NCBI GenBank assembly: GCA_004562765.1
Contig: SFRL01000035.1
Location: forward strand, 1-45,002
Length of the DNA: 45,002 nt
Source: a bacterium
GTDB taxonomy: Bacteria > Bacillota > Clostridia > Lachnospirales > Lachnospiraceae
Direction of reading: 5' to 3'
Below the pieces are notes generated by a model that was not told the origin of the DNA, searched no databases, and saw nothing but the letters and a program-made list of their open reading frames with translations. The position numbers and the translations under genes were made by a program. Positions 25,593 through 33,914 of the stretch are shown piece after piece (within the stretch, counting starts at the first letter, position 1; each line of letters opens with the position of its first letter).

Positions 25593-28061
25593 TTAGTCCT
25601 CTACCGTTACGGTCATCTTATCCAGATGCCAGATCTCGTCAACATACTGCTGGATCGTACGGTCAGATGAGAACTTGCCTGCATGAGCGGTATTTAAGAT
25701 CGCCTTCTTTGCCCAGCCCTTCTCGTCTGCATACATCTGGGAAATTCTCTCCTGTGCCTGTGCATAAGAGCGGAAATCCGCCAGCGTAAAGTAGGTATCT
25801 GCGTACTGTGTACACTTTGTATTTAACAGAGAGTTGTACAGGTCACGGAACAGCTCGGTATCGTTCTTTGAATAGAAACCGTTGATGAGCTGCATAAGCA
25901 CCTGCCGGATCTCCGGATCGTTGTTGAAGATCTGCATCGGATCGTAATCTCTTGCCTTCTCATGAGCGATGACTTCATCGGCACTCATACCGAAGATCAC
26001 GATGTTCTCCTCGCCGACTTCCTCTACCATCTCCACATTCGCACCGTCCATCGTTCCGATGGTGATGGCACCGTTTAACATGTACTTCATGTTACCGGTA
26101 CCGGATGCCTCCTTGCTGGCGGTAGAGATCTGCTCGGAAACGTCTGCTCCCGAGGTGATGATCTCTGCATTGGATACGCAGTAATCCTCGATAAATACAA
26201 CCTTGATCTTGCCGTTAATGGTGGGATCATTGTTGATAACATCAGCAACATTATTGATGAGCTTGATGGTCAGCTTTGCATTCTTGTATCCGGCTGCAGC
26301 CTTTGCACCGAAAATAAATGTTCTCGGATAGAACTCCATATCCGGATGCTCCTTCAGCTTATTGTACAGATACATCACGTGTAAAATGTTCATGAGCTGT
26401 CTCTTGTACTCGTGCAGACGCTTGGTCTGGCAGTCGAAAATAGAGCGGGGATTGACCTCAATGCCATTGTGCTCCTTGATATATTTTGCAAGACGCAGCT
26501 TGTTCTGATACTTGATGTTCATGAACTCTGCCTGTGCCTTCTCGTCATCCGCATATACAGCCAGACGCTCCAGGTGGCTCAGATCGGTGATCCAGTCATT
26601 TCCGATGTGATCGGTGATCCAGTTTGCCAAGAGCGGATTTGCATGCAACAGGAAACGTCTCTGGGTGATACCGTTTGTCTTGTTGTTAAACTTCTCAGGG
26701 AACATCTGGTAGAACTCCTTCAGTTCCTGATTCTTCAGGATCTCGGTATGCAGTCTTGCCACACCGTTAACAGAGTAGCCGGCTGCGATCGCCAGATGTG
26801 CCATCTTTACTTTTCCGTCATATACGATCGCCATCTTCTCGATCATATGCTGATCGCCGGGGAAGCTTGCCTGGATCTGTAAAATGAAACGGCGGTTGAT
26901 CTCCTCAACGATCTGATAGATACGGGGAAGCAGACGGGAGAAGATCTCGATGGGCCACTTCTCCAATGCCTCAGCCATGATCGTATGGTTCGTATATGCG
27001 CAGGTCTGTGTCGTGATCTTCCATGCATCATTCCAATCCAGACCGTACTCATCCAGAAGGATACGCATCAACTCTGCGACAGCAACTGTCGGATGGGTAT
27101 CATTCATCTGGAAGGTTACCTTTTTCGGCAGATCATGGATGTCGTCATGATTCTTCATAAACTTCGCAATGGCGCGCTGTACACTTGCAGACACGAAGAA
27201 ATACTGCTGACGCAGACGAAGCTCCTTGCCCTGTACATGGTTGTCATTCGGATAGAGCACATCCACGAGGTTTCTTGCAAGGTTCTCCTGCTCCACAGCC
27301 TTATAGTAATCGCCCTTGTCAAAGGAATCCAGCTTAAAACACTCTACCGGCTCTGCATCCCAGATCATGAGCGTATTTACAACGTTGTTATTGTAACCGA
27401 TGATCGGCATATCATACGGGATCGCCGTCACTGCCTGATAATTTTCGTGCACAAAACGTGTCTTTCCGATCGCCTGATCATACTCTGCGCGGACATATCC
27501 GCCGAATTTTACGGTATAAGCATACTCCGGACGGCGCAGCTCAAAAGGATAACCATCCTTTAACCAGTTGTCCGGCTCTTCCACCTGATAGCCGTCTTTG
27601 ATCTTCTGACGGAACATTCCGTAACGATAACGGATACCGCAGCCATATGCCGGATAGCCCAGTGTAGACAAAGACTCCATAAAGCAGGCTGCCAGGCGTC
27701 CCAGACCACCGTTTCCCAGTGCAGGATCACGCTCCTGATCCTCGATCAGGTTCAGGTCCAGACCGATCTCCTCCAGTGCCTCTTTGACCTCATCATAAGC
27801 AGTCAGGTTGATGAGGTTGTTTCCCAGAGCACGGCCTACCAGAAATTCCATTGACATATAGTAAACGGTCTTGGGATCCGTTTCATCCATGGTTTTCTGT
27901 GTTGCAAGCCACTGATCGATGATGACCTCTTTTACCACAAAGCTGACGGCCTGATAGATCTCCTGCTGGCTTGCTTCGGAAAGGTTTTTACGAAACAGGG
28001 TTTTTACTGTGTTTTTGACATTCTTGATGAATGTCTCCTTCTCAAAGATTTGATTTGTCAT
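25593..28061 (-). CDS. glgP: Glycogen/starch/maltodextrin phosphorylase
   Basis: GT35 family enzyme of 822 residues. It releases glucose-1-phosphate from alpha-1,4-glucans using PLP as the phosphate-handling cofactor. Visible are the substrate and phosphate region GNGGLGRLAACFMESLST, the PLP lysine segment EASGTGNMKYMLNGAITIG, and DGANVEMVEEVG after it. The frame is open 16 codons further upstream and would overlap ileS. ATG 28061 is chosen because it has the strong site AGAGGAGGAATACC and starts MTNQIFEKETF. It lies 44 bases after ileS with no terminator between, so at least part of its message comes from that promoter. No other glycogen genes are nearby, so glycogen versus maltodextrin preference cannot be told. 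Confidence 0.95.
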   Translation of the reverse strand: MTNQIFEKETFIKNVKNTVKTLFRKNLSEASQQEIYQAVSFVVKEVIIDQWLATQKTMDETDPKTVYYMSMEFLVGRALGNNLINLTAYDEVKEALEEIGLDLNLIEDQERDPALGNGGLGRLAACFMESLSTLGYPAYGCGIRYRYGMFRQKIKDGYQVEEPDNWLKDGYPFELRRPEYAYTVKFGGYVRAEYDQAIGKTRFVHENYQAVTAIPYDMPIIGYNNNVVNTLMIWDAEPVECFKLDSFDKGDYYKAVEQENLARNLVDVLYPNDNHVQGKELRLRQQYFFVSASVQRAIAKFMKNHDDIHDLPKKVTFQMNDTHPTVAVAELMRILLDEYGLDWNDAWKITTQTCAYTNHTIMAEALEKWPIEIFSRLLPRIYQIVEEINRRFILQIQASFPGDQHMIEKMAIVYDGKVKMAHLAIAAGYSVNGVARLHTEILKNQELKEFYQMFPEKFNNKTNGITQRRFLLHANPLLANWITDHIGNDWITDLSHLERLAVYADDEKAQAEFMNIKYQNKLRLAKYIKEHNGIEVNPRSIFDCQTKRLHEYKRQLMNILHVMYLYNKLKEHPDMEFYPRTFIFGAKAAAGYKNAKLTIKLINNVADVINNDPTINGKIKVVFIEDYCVSNAEIITSGADVSEQISTASKEASGTGNMKYMLNGAITIGTMDGANVEMVEEVGEENIVIFGMSADEVIAHEKARDYDPMQIFNNDPEIRQVLMQLINGFYSKNDTELFRDLYNSLLNTKCTQYADTYFTLADFRSYAQAQERISQMYADEKGWAKKAILNTAHAGKFSSDRTIQQYVDEIWHLDKMTVTVED

Positions 28062-28105
28062 AGGTATTCCTCCTCTTTCGGTCCTGGATTTGAAAAACGG
28101 CAGTT

Positions 28106-31100
28106 TCATGCGTTCTTTTCTACTCCAAGCGCAACTTTTTCCCCGTTAATATTCCATTCCTTCTCGTATCCGCTTACAACCCCCGATGTAAGTGAATCTG
28201 CCAGCACTTCACCACAGATCTCCTCGCCGTGTGCGGCAAAGATGTCTGCTACCTTGCCGTCTGCCACATAAGATACACGGATGCGGTCCATGACCTCAAA
28301 ACCGGCTTCCTTACGCATCGTCTGAATCTTGCTGATGATCTCGCGTACAAAGCCCTCCTGGATCAGTTCCTCCGTCAGATTTGTGTCCAGTACGACTGTC
28401 ACGGTATTGTCACCCTCCGTCTGATAGCCCTCCATCTGTGTCATAGTGATCAGCAGATCTTCCTCTGATAGTACAACATCCGGAGAAACACTGTCAAGAG
28501 TAATGCTTCCCTTGCTCTTCAATTCTGCCATCGCAGCGTTACCGTCCAGCTCTGCCAACGCCTTCTGGATCTGTCCTAAGAACTTGCCATACTTGGGACC
28601 GACCGTGCGAAGCTGCGGCTTGAAGGTGTAGTCTGTATACTTGCTGACATCATCAGTAAATTCGACTTTCTTTACATTCAGCTCATCCTCGATGATCTCT
28701 GTATAGAACTCAGGCAATGTCTCCGGAGCTTTTACGTACATCGTGCCGATCGGCTGGCGGTTCTTGATGTTTGCAGAGTTACGGCAGGCACGGCCCATGA
28801 CAACGATCTTTAAGACTGCCTCCATATTTTTCTCAAGCTCTGCATCGATCCATGCCTCATTTGCTACCGGGAAGTCACACAGGTGAACGCTCTCCGGAGC
28901 ATCCTTATCGATTGAACATACCAGATTGCGGTAAATATCCTCTGCCATGAAGGGGATCATGGGCGCAGCACATTTTGCAACCGTTACAAGTGCGGTGTAA
29001 AGCGTCATGTAGGCGTTGATCTTATCCTGCTCCATGCCCTTTGCCCAGAAGCGCTCACGGCTGCGGCGCACATACCAGTTACTCATCTCATCCACGAAAT
29101 CATCCAGCGCGCGCGCTGCCTCCGGGATGCGATAGTTATTCAGATTATCATCCACGGACTTGACGAGCGTATTTAACTTTGACAACAGCCATTTGTCCAT
29201 AACAGACAGCTTCTCGTAATCCAGTGTATATTTTGTTGCGTCAAAATTGTCAATGTTCGCATACAGCACAAAGAATGCGTAGGTGTTCCACAGCGTACCC
29301 ATGAACTTGCGCTGTCCTTCCTGTACAGCCTTGCCATGGAAACGGTTCGGCAGCCACGGTGCACTATTAATATAGAAGTACCAGCGGATCGCATCTGCGC
29401 CGTATTTCTCCAGTGCGTCAAAGGGGTCCACTGCATTTCCCTTGGATTTACTCATCTTCTGTCCGTTCTCGTCCTGCACATGTCCGAGTACGATGACATT
29501 CTCATAAGGAGCCTTGCCAAACAGTAAGGTGGACTCTGCCATCAGAGAGTAGAACCATCCACGAGTCTGGTCTACCGCCTCGGAGATGAACTGTGCCGGG
29601 AACTGCTGCTCGAACAGCTCCTTGTTTTCAAAGGGATAATGATGCTGTGCGAAGGGCATTGCGCCGGAGTCAAACCAGCAGTCGATGACCTCAGGCACAC
29701 GGCGCATCGTCTTTCCGCAGCACGGACAATTGATCTCAACCGCATCGATGTACGGGCGGTGAAGCTCGATCTTTGCTGCCTCGGGATCTCCGGAAAGCTC
29801 TGCCAGCTCTGCTCTGCTTCCTACGGACAGCTGGTGACCGCAGTCCTCACACTCCCAGATATTGAGCGGTGTTCCCCAGTAACGGTTACGGGAGATACCC
29901 CAGTCCTGAATGTTCTCCAGCCAGTTGCCGAAACGTCCTTCTCCAATAGACTCAGGGATCCAGTTAACGGTGTGGTTATTTGCCACCAGCTCGTCACGCA
30001 CCTCGGTCATCTTGATGAACCAGGACTCGCGCGCATAGTAGATGAGCGGGGTATCACAGCGCCAGCAATGCGGATACTCATGCTCGAACTTGGGTGCGTC
30101 AAACAGCAGTCCCTTGTCCTCCAGATCCTGAAGTACCATCGGGTCTGCCTTCTTTACAAACACACCTGCGTACGGCGTATTCTCGGTCAGCTCACCCTTT
30201 TCGTTTACAAGCTGTACGAAGGGCAGATCGTAATTGCGTCCCACATTCGCATCGTCCTCACCAAATGCCGGCGCGATGTGTACGATACCGGTACCGTCTG
30301 TCATCGTAACATAGCTGTCACAGGTGATGTAATGTGCTTTTTTGTGCTGCTTTGCAATGATCTCGTTTGCAAAATCAAACAGCGGCTCGTATTCCTTGCG
30401 CTCCAGATCGATTCCCTTGTAGGTCTCCAGCACCTCATATGCCTTCTGTCCCTCCTCGTTCGCAAGTGAACCAAGCACCTTATCCAGCAGCGCCTCGGCC
30501 ATATAGTAGGTATATCCGTCGATCGCCTTTACCTTGCAGTAGATCTCATCCGGGTTCACACAGAGTGCCACGTTGCTGGGCAAGGTCCAGGGTGTCGTCG
30601 TCCATGCCAGGAAATAAGCATCCTCGCCTACTACCTTGAAGCGGACAACTGCAGAACGCTCCTTCACGGTCTTATAGCCCTGTGCCACCTCCTGGGAAGA
30701 GAGCGGCGTTCCACAGCGCGGGCAGTAGGGAACGATCTTGAAGCCCTTGTACAAAAGCTTTTTGTCCCAGATCTCTTTCAGCGCCCACCACTCGGACTCG
30801 ATAAAGTTATCGTCATAGGTCACGTAGGGATCATCCATATCCGCCCAGAAACCGACGGTTCCGGAGAAATCCTCCCACATTCCTTTATATTTCCATACGG
30901 ATTCCTTACATTTTTTAATGAAAGGCTCCATTCCGTACTCCTCGATCTGCTCCTTGCCGTTTAAGCCCAGCAGTTTTTCCACTTCCAGCTCCACCGGCAG
31001 ACCGTGGGTATCCCAGCCCGCCTTACGGGGCACATAATAACCCTTCATGGTGCGGTAACGGGGGATCATATCCTTGATGACACGGGTCAGGACGTGACCG

Positions 31101-31267
31101 ATATGCGGCTTGCCGTTTGCAGTCGGCGGTCCGTCATAAAACGTGTAGGTCGGTCCTTCCTTGCGGTTTTCCATACTCTTGCGGAAGATGTTGTTGTCTT
31201 CCCAGAATTTTTCGGTTGCTTTTTCGCGCTCTACGAAATTCATATTCGTATCGACTTTGTTGTACAT
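28106..31267 (-). CDS. ileS: Isoleucyl-tRNA synthetase (long form)
   Basis: Class Ia synthetase of 1053 residues that charges tRNA-Ile. It contains the HIGH motif in GPPTANGKPHIGHVL and the KMSKS motif in NGQKMSKSKGNAVDPF. An editing domain (CP1) lies between them, with zinc-ligand-like CPRCGTPL and CPCCGKTM pairs. The C-terminal anticodon-binding region carries WYVRRSRERFW. The length of about 1050 and the long C-terminal extension fit the type 2 (eukaryote-like) IleRS group rather than the ~920-residue type 1. Type 2 enzymes are typically insensitive to mupirocin, which is knowledge of the group and not a test. The start follows AAAGGAGAAAAACAG. No T-box is present directly upstream. One reading Ile lies 1.4 kb further up, before two other genes. 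Confidence 0.96.
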   Translation of the reverse strand: MYNKVDTNMNFVEREKATEKFWEDNNIFRKSMENRKEGPTYTFYDGPPTANGKPHIGHVLTRVIKDMIPRYRTMKGYYVPRKAGWDTHGLPVELEVEKLLGLNGKEQIEEYGMEPFIKKCKESVWKYKGMWEDFSGTVGFWADMDDPYVTYDDNFIESEWWALKEIWDKKLLYKGFKIVPYCPRCGTPLSSQEVAQGYKTVKERSAVVRFKVVGEDAYFLAWTTTPWTLPSNVALCVNPDEIYCKVKAIDGYTYYMAEALLDKVLGSLANEEGQKAYEVLETYKGIDLERKEYEPLFDFANEIIAKQHKKAHYITCDSYVTMTDGTGIVHIAPAFGEDDANVGRNYDLPFVQLVNEKGELTENTPYAGVFVKKADPMVLQDLEDKGLLFDAPKFEHEYPHCWRCDTPLIYYARESWFIKMTEVRDELVANNHTVNWIPESIGEGRFGNWLENIQDWGISRNRYWGTPLNIWECEDCGHQLSVGSRAELAELSGDPEAAKIELHRPYIDAVEINCPCCGKTMRRVPEVIDCWFDSGAMPFAQHHYPFENKELFEQQFPAQFISEAVDQTRGWFYSLMAESTLLFGKAPYENVIVLGHVQDENGQKMSKSKGNAVDPFDALEKYGADAIRWYFYINSAPWLPNRFHGKAVQEGQRKFMGTLWNTYAFFVLYANIDNFDATKYTLDYEKLSVMDKWLLSKLNTLVKSVDDNLNNYRIPEAARALDDFVDEMSNWYVRRSRERFWAKGMEQDKINAYMTLYTALVTVAKCAAPMIPFMAEDIYRNLVCSIDKDAPESVHLCDFPVANEAWIDAELEKNMEAVLKIVVMGRACRNSANIKNRQPIGTMYVKAPETLPEFYTEIIEDELNVKKVEFTDDVSKYTDYTFKPQLRTVGPKYGKFLGQIQKALAELDGNAAMAELKSKGSITLDSVSPDVVLSEEDLLITMTQMEGYQTEGDNTVTVVLDTNLTEELIQEGFVREIISKIQTMRKEAGFEVMDRIRVSYVADGKVADIFAAHGEEICGEVLADSLTSGVVSGYEKEWNINGEKVALGVEKNA

Positions 31268-31323
31268 TCTGTTTTTCTCCTTTCAAAGTTTGCGATTATT
31301 TATATTTCTTTTTTCTATTTCAG

Positions 31324-31384
31324 CCAGACTGCGCTAGCGTATTCCCTCAGGCTCCCTTGCACAAAACACTGCTTGCGCAGTCTG
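31324..31384 (-). other. Long-looped inverted repeat in the ileS leader region
   Basis: CAGACTGCGC (31325-31334 region) and GCGCAGTCTG (31375-31384 region) can pair across a ~40-base loop, about 60 bases before the ileS start. No T tract follows on the minus strand. It may be a relic of a regulatory fold or part of a dispersed repeat. Confidence 0.4.
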
Positions 31385-31459
31385 ATTCGTCCCTGGCAGA
31401 TAACATCAATTATATAAACTTGAAGTTGTCGATGTGATATCATTTCTCCAAGTTATTAT

Positions 31460-31690
31460 CTGCCCATTCTTGATCATCACGTCATTCTTGGGCAGATATA
31501 TTTCAGAAATCATTCATATTTCTCTGCCCAGCAAAGCCGTCTCGTATTAGTTTGGGCAGACAAATCACCAAAAAGTATCGATTTTCTCAGTCCATGTCAT
31601 GCATTTTTTATTGGTATGGGCAGAGAAATTGCAAAAAGAAGCTGTTTTTCTCAGTCCATGTCATCGATTTATATTGCTTTGGGCAGAAAA
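31460..31690 (-). repeat. 64-base tandem repeat array in the gap before ileS
   Basis: GGGCAGA recurs at 31490, 31554, 31618 and 31681, giving a period of 64, 64 and 63 bases. The last two full units share TTTTCTCAGTCCATGTCAT and TATTG almost exactly, while the first is more diverged. Inverted TCTGCCC copies at 31460 and 31523 allow GGGCAGA/TCTGCCC hairpins. It fills most of the 470-base stretch 31268-31738, which otherwise holds no gene. On the minus strand each of the two similar units contains a tiny frame starting ATGACATGGACTGAGAAA (MTWTEK), too short to call. Confidence 0.7.
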
Positions 31691-31738
31691 ATATATAATA
31701 ATTCCTCGCTTTAAAGAGCTCGGTGAATTCCGATTTGC

Positions 31739-31996
31739 CTACCGCTTATTTCTCTGATAGAACTCTTTCAGGTCAGTTTTCACTTCGTCTGACAACATTG
31801 TTTTCTTTATACCTTCAATTGCACCTTCCAATGCCATGAGCCGATGGATGCACGCGGATTCATCGATTTTTTGTATCTTCAGCCAGGCTTCTTTCGCACC
31901 GATGCTCTTTAATTCATCAACAGAGTTTATGCCGACCTGAATCAGTTGTTCTTCTACTGTTTTTCCTATATTCGGTAATTTTGATAATTCACCCAT
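31739..31996 (-). CDS. TfoX C-terminal-domain-like small protein
   Basis: Protein of 85 residues. It starts MGELSKLPNIGKTVEEQL, a helix-hairpin-helix-like opening, and continues VGINSVDELKSIGAKEAW, matching the layout of the stand-alone TfoX/Sxy C-terminal domain. The N-terminal TfoX domain is absent, as in many Firmicute members whose role is unknown. It may bind nucleic acid or protein through the HhH element. It lies between the CPBP gene and ileS on the same strand, downstream of the T-box. Its ribosome site is weak. Confidence 0.7.
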   Translation of the reverse strand: MGELSKLPNIGKTVEEQLIQVGINSVDELKSIGAKEAWLKIQKIDESACIHRLMALEGAIEGIKKTMLSDEVKTDLKEFYQRNKR

Positions 31997-32070
31997 AAAT
32001 AGTTCTGCCTGTTTTTCTGCACTTTATTTGCTACTTTAATTGCTATCTGAGAGAATAAATAATATTATTT

Positions 32071-32679
32071 TTATAATGACAAGCATGCAACGATTGCATT
32101 TATAGTTCCATGCAACAGCCAGCTTGAAACAATCGTCCCACCACATCGTTTCTCATTTAACCAGCCCTGATACCATCCGAGTGCTCCCGGCAGTAATGTC
32201 AGGCAAATGGTCACAAATACGTTTTGCGTTGCTATTCCAAACGGAATGCCATGCATTGCCCCAAATAATAACGCCTGTATTGTATTCCCTACCACAAATC
32301 CGCATTTGCTGCTGACCCTTTTTAACAAAAATCCTCGAAAAAACAGTTCCTCTGACAATCCTGTACGTACATATCCATATACCATTGCTGCCGGAATTGC
32401 TGTTATTCCCATTCCGGCGAAATTGCTTCCCGCCGCAGTAATCCCACCAGAATACATTTCTATTAATAATGTTGTCAAAATACCGTAAACTGCCACTACA
32501 ACCACAGTTATAAGAATTGTATGCAGCCACTTTCCTTCATGATGGATCTTCTTCAACCCGATCCACTCAAAAAAGTTCGTCTTCTTTTTTGCAGAAATCA
32601 ACCACCAAAAAAACGGTATCAGTGCAAAAAATAACACCTGAAAAACAGCCCCTGATAGTTCTGAAATAAATAGATTCAT
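32071..32679 (-). CDS. CPBP family intramembrane metalloprotease
   Basis: Membrane protein of 202 residues (CAAX protease/bacteriocin-processing, Abi family) with about six hydrophobic segments. The three catalytic motifs are present: EELFFRG (EExxxR), FGAMHG (FxxxH) and HGTIN (HxxxN). In other bacteria such proteases mature bacteriocins or give immunity; no bacteriocin gene is seen here. The start is ATG 32679 (MNLFISELSG) behind AAGGAGAAAAGGG. The longer open frame merely reads through the T-box terminator. It is the first gene after the T-box leader, so on the present layout charged-tRNA status should control it. Confidence 0.85.
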   Translation of the reverse strand: MNLFISELSGAVFQVLFFALIPFFWWLISAKKKTNFFEWIGLKKIHHEGKWLHTILITVVVVAVYGILTTLLIEMYSGGITAAGSNFAGMGITAIPAAMVYGYVRTGLSEELFFRGFLLKRVSSKCGFVVGNTIQALLFGAMHGIPFGIATQNVFVTICLTLLPGALGWYQGWLNEKRCGGTIVSSWLLHGTINAIVACLSL

Positions 32680-32689
32680 CCCTTTTCTC

Positions 32690-32956
32690 CTTGAAAAGAA
32701 AAAAGCCCTCATCCGTAAAAGGACAAGGGCTGTCGCGCATTGTTGTACCACCTCATACTGGATACTCCGATCACTCGTTCATATCCGCTTCCCGTAACGG
32801 AGGAAAACCGTCAGAACCTACTCACGATGTTTTCAGCCTGCTGCTCAGAAGTGATATTCAGTGCTCACGTACTTGTACCGGTTTCCACCAAACCCGGCTC
32901 TCTGGGACGTTTCGTAAGACCTACTGTCTTCGTCAGTGCATTTATTTTTAAAAATC
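32690..32956 (-). promoter_or_regulatory. T-box leader RNA, probable isoleucine specifier
   Basis: Minus-strand leader with the classical T-box order. Stem I contains GACGAAGACAGTAGG, then AGAGAGCCGGG and TTGGTGGAAACC in the distal loop. The specifier-loop segment GAATATCACTTCTGAGC follows. The antiterminator T-box sequence is GAGGTGGTACAACA (around 32753-32741). The terminator stem AGCCC...GTCC/GGAT...GGGCT ends in TTTTTT (32731-32696). The specifier reads best as AUC (Ile; 32855-32853), followed by the usual A. A UAU (Tyr) reading cannot be excluded by eye. The T-box proper departs from the common GGTGGTACCGCG after TAC. Uncharged tRNA pairing with UGGU would open the terminator just before the CPBP ribosome site. 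Confidence 0.88.
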
Positions 32957-32962
32957 CATATT

Positions 32963-32992
32963 AGTATAATTCAAGGAAGCAAGGATTGTCAA
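32963..32992 (-). promoter_or_regulatory. Promoter of the T-box transcript
   Basis: A perfect TTGACA (32992-32987) and TATACT (32968-32963) with an 18-base spacer lie on the minus strand, a few bases before the first T-box stem. Confidence 0.8.
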
Positions 32993-33021
32993 GGGTTAGC
33001 GAGCATTTTCCCCGCTTTCAC

Positions 33022-33585
33022 CTACAAATCCTGCCCGTGATGATGGCCGCCAAAGGGCAGATCATCCCCACCTTCCTGCTCATCTCCGTCAAACTCAAAA
33101 TAGTCATCACCATCCATAAAATATTCAAAGGGCAGTGTTTCTGAATACATCAATGATGTCGTACCGACTCCGGCAACGCAGAACACAACGATCATGATCA
33201 CAGTCAGGATCACAGAGATCACCGATGTCACAATGCCTGCGATCGCAAATCCGATACTGCCGGTTTTACGATTAATGTGTATGATCGCAAATATAATAGA
33301 GATGATCGCCAGCGGAATATTGAGACAGCCGCAGAAAAACACGATTGCCAGTATGCCCAGCACCATCGATGCAATGCCGAATCCGTTGCCGCCCGGCTGC
33401 GAGGAAGAATGATAAAAGCTGCCTCCGTCCGGCGGCGGTGTCTGCTGTGCATTCTGCTCGTATGCACTCTGGCTGTAAGTCCCCTGCGCTCCGCTCTGAC
33501 CACTCGTATAACGGCCGCTGTTTACCTCTCCGAATGTATCTTTATCATAACCGGTCTGATTTTCCCGGTATTGCTTTTCGTCCAT
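33022..33585 (-). CDS. DUF4190-like membrane protein with low-complexity N-terminus
   Basis: Protein of 187 residues from ATG 33585 (MDEKQYRENQ), behind GGAAGGGAGCGG. The frame is open 29 codons further, but the extension has no ribosome site and crosses the promoter. Residues 1-68 are Q/S/G/Y-rich and probably disordered in the cytoplasm. Two hydrophobic segments follow: GFGIASMVLGILAIVFF leading into a short CLNIPLAIISIIFAIIHI helix, and GFAIAGIVTSVISVILTVIM. This is the plan of DUF4190/DUF4870-type proteins. The C-terminus is highly acidic and ends in a glycine/histidine tail (GGHHHGQDL). No enzymatic motif is seen and the function is unknown. It diverges from pncB. Confidence 0.7.
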   Translation of the reverse strand: MDEKQYRENQTGYDKDTFGEVNSGRYTSGQSGAQGTYSQSAYEQNAQQTPPPDGGSFYHSSSQPGGNGFGIASMVLGILAIVFFCGCLNIPLAIISIIFAIIHINRKTGSIGFAIAGIVTSVISVILTVIMIVVFCVAGVGTTSLMYSETLPFEYFMDGDDYFEFDGDEQEGGDDLPFGGHHHGQDL

Positions 33586-33625
33586 TTTTCCGCTCCCTTC
33601 CAGAATCTGCTTAAATTTGTTTTTT

Positions 33626-33654
33626 ATTTTAGCATAAAATAAGGACAGCGGCAA
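33626..33654 (-). promoter_or_regulatory. Promoter of the DUF4190-like gene
   Basis: On the minus strand TTGCCG (33654-33649), a 17-base spacer and TAAAAT (33631-33626) with a preceding TGC lie 41 bases before the start codon. Confidence 0.55.
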
Positions 33655-33689
33655 CGGCATTTTATCTGACAAGACAACTGACTTGTCTC

Positions 33690-33718
33690 TTGACGTTTTG
33701 GAAAAATAAGTCTATACT
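33690..33718 (+). promoter_or_regulatory. Promoter of pncB
   Basis: TTGACG (33690-33695), a 17-base spacer and TATACT (33713-33718) lie on the plus strand. The transcript would start near 33725 and carry a ~190-base leader before the pncB start. Confidence 0.75.
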
Positions 33719-33747
33719 GACCATAATTATTATCATATCATAAACTA

Positions 33748-33914
33748 TAGCTGTTCAGAACAGGTCGGAGCGGTACCGCGTAGACCGTAAGAACATGATT
33801 CAGGAGTGAAAAAATCCCATCGTCGAAGACGATTTTCATGGATTTTTTCATCGTGACTGTGAAGGCACTGAACAGTTAGGAAAGGGGCGTCAGGCACAGC
33901 CTGGCAAAAAAGTT
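33748..33914 (+). promoter_or_regulatory. Structured pncB leader RNA (riboswitch-like)
   Basis: A closing stem of about 11 pairs joins TAGCTGTTCAG (33748-33758) with CTGAACAGTTA (33868-33878). Inside are a hairpin GGTC...GACC (33763-33786) with a GCG/CGC top, and a long hairpin in which TGAAAAAATCC (33807-33817) pairs with GGATTTTTTCA (33840-33850). The 5' strand of the closing stem can instead fold on itself (CTGTT/AACAG, 33751-33763), so two exclusive states exist. The only good ribosome site, AGGAAAGGGG, begins at the foot of the closing stem, about 27 bases before the ATG. A small CAGGC/GCCTG hairpin lies between them. No known class is recognised. GGTACCGCG resembles a T-box word but lacks its context. 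Confidence 0.6.

Noticed and set aside
31460..31690. CRISPR array
   Set aside because: The repeats are head-to-tail units of 63-64 bases without unique spacers of constant length, and there are no cas genes.
32854..32856. Tyrosine (UAU) specifier for the T-box
   Set aside because: The AUC register fits the following A and the downstream ileS better. The UAU reading is not excluded, only less likely.
32691..32951. Plus-strand frames across the T-box region, and an N-terminally extended CPBP protein
   Set aside because: These read through the T-box terminator and stems. The ATG at 32679 has the ribosome site.
33763..33786. GGTACCGCG upstream of pncB as a T-box
   Set aside because: The preceding bases read GAGC instead of the GGGT of a T-box, no Stem I or specifier loop lies upstream, and the word is part of a local palindrome.
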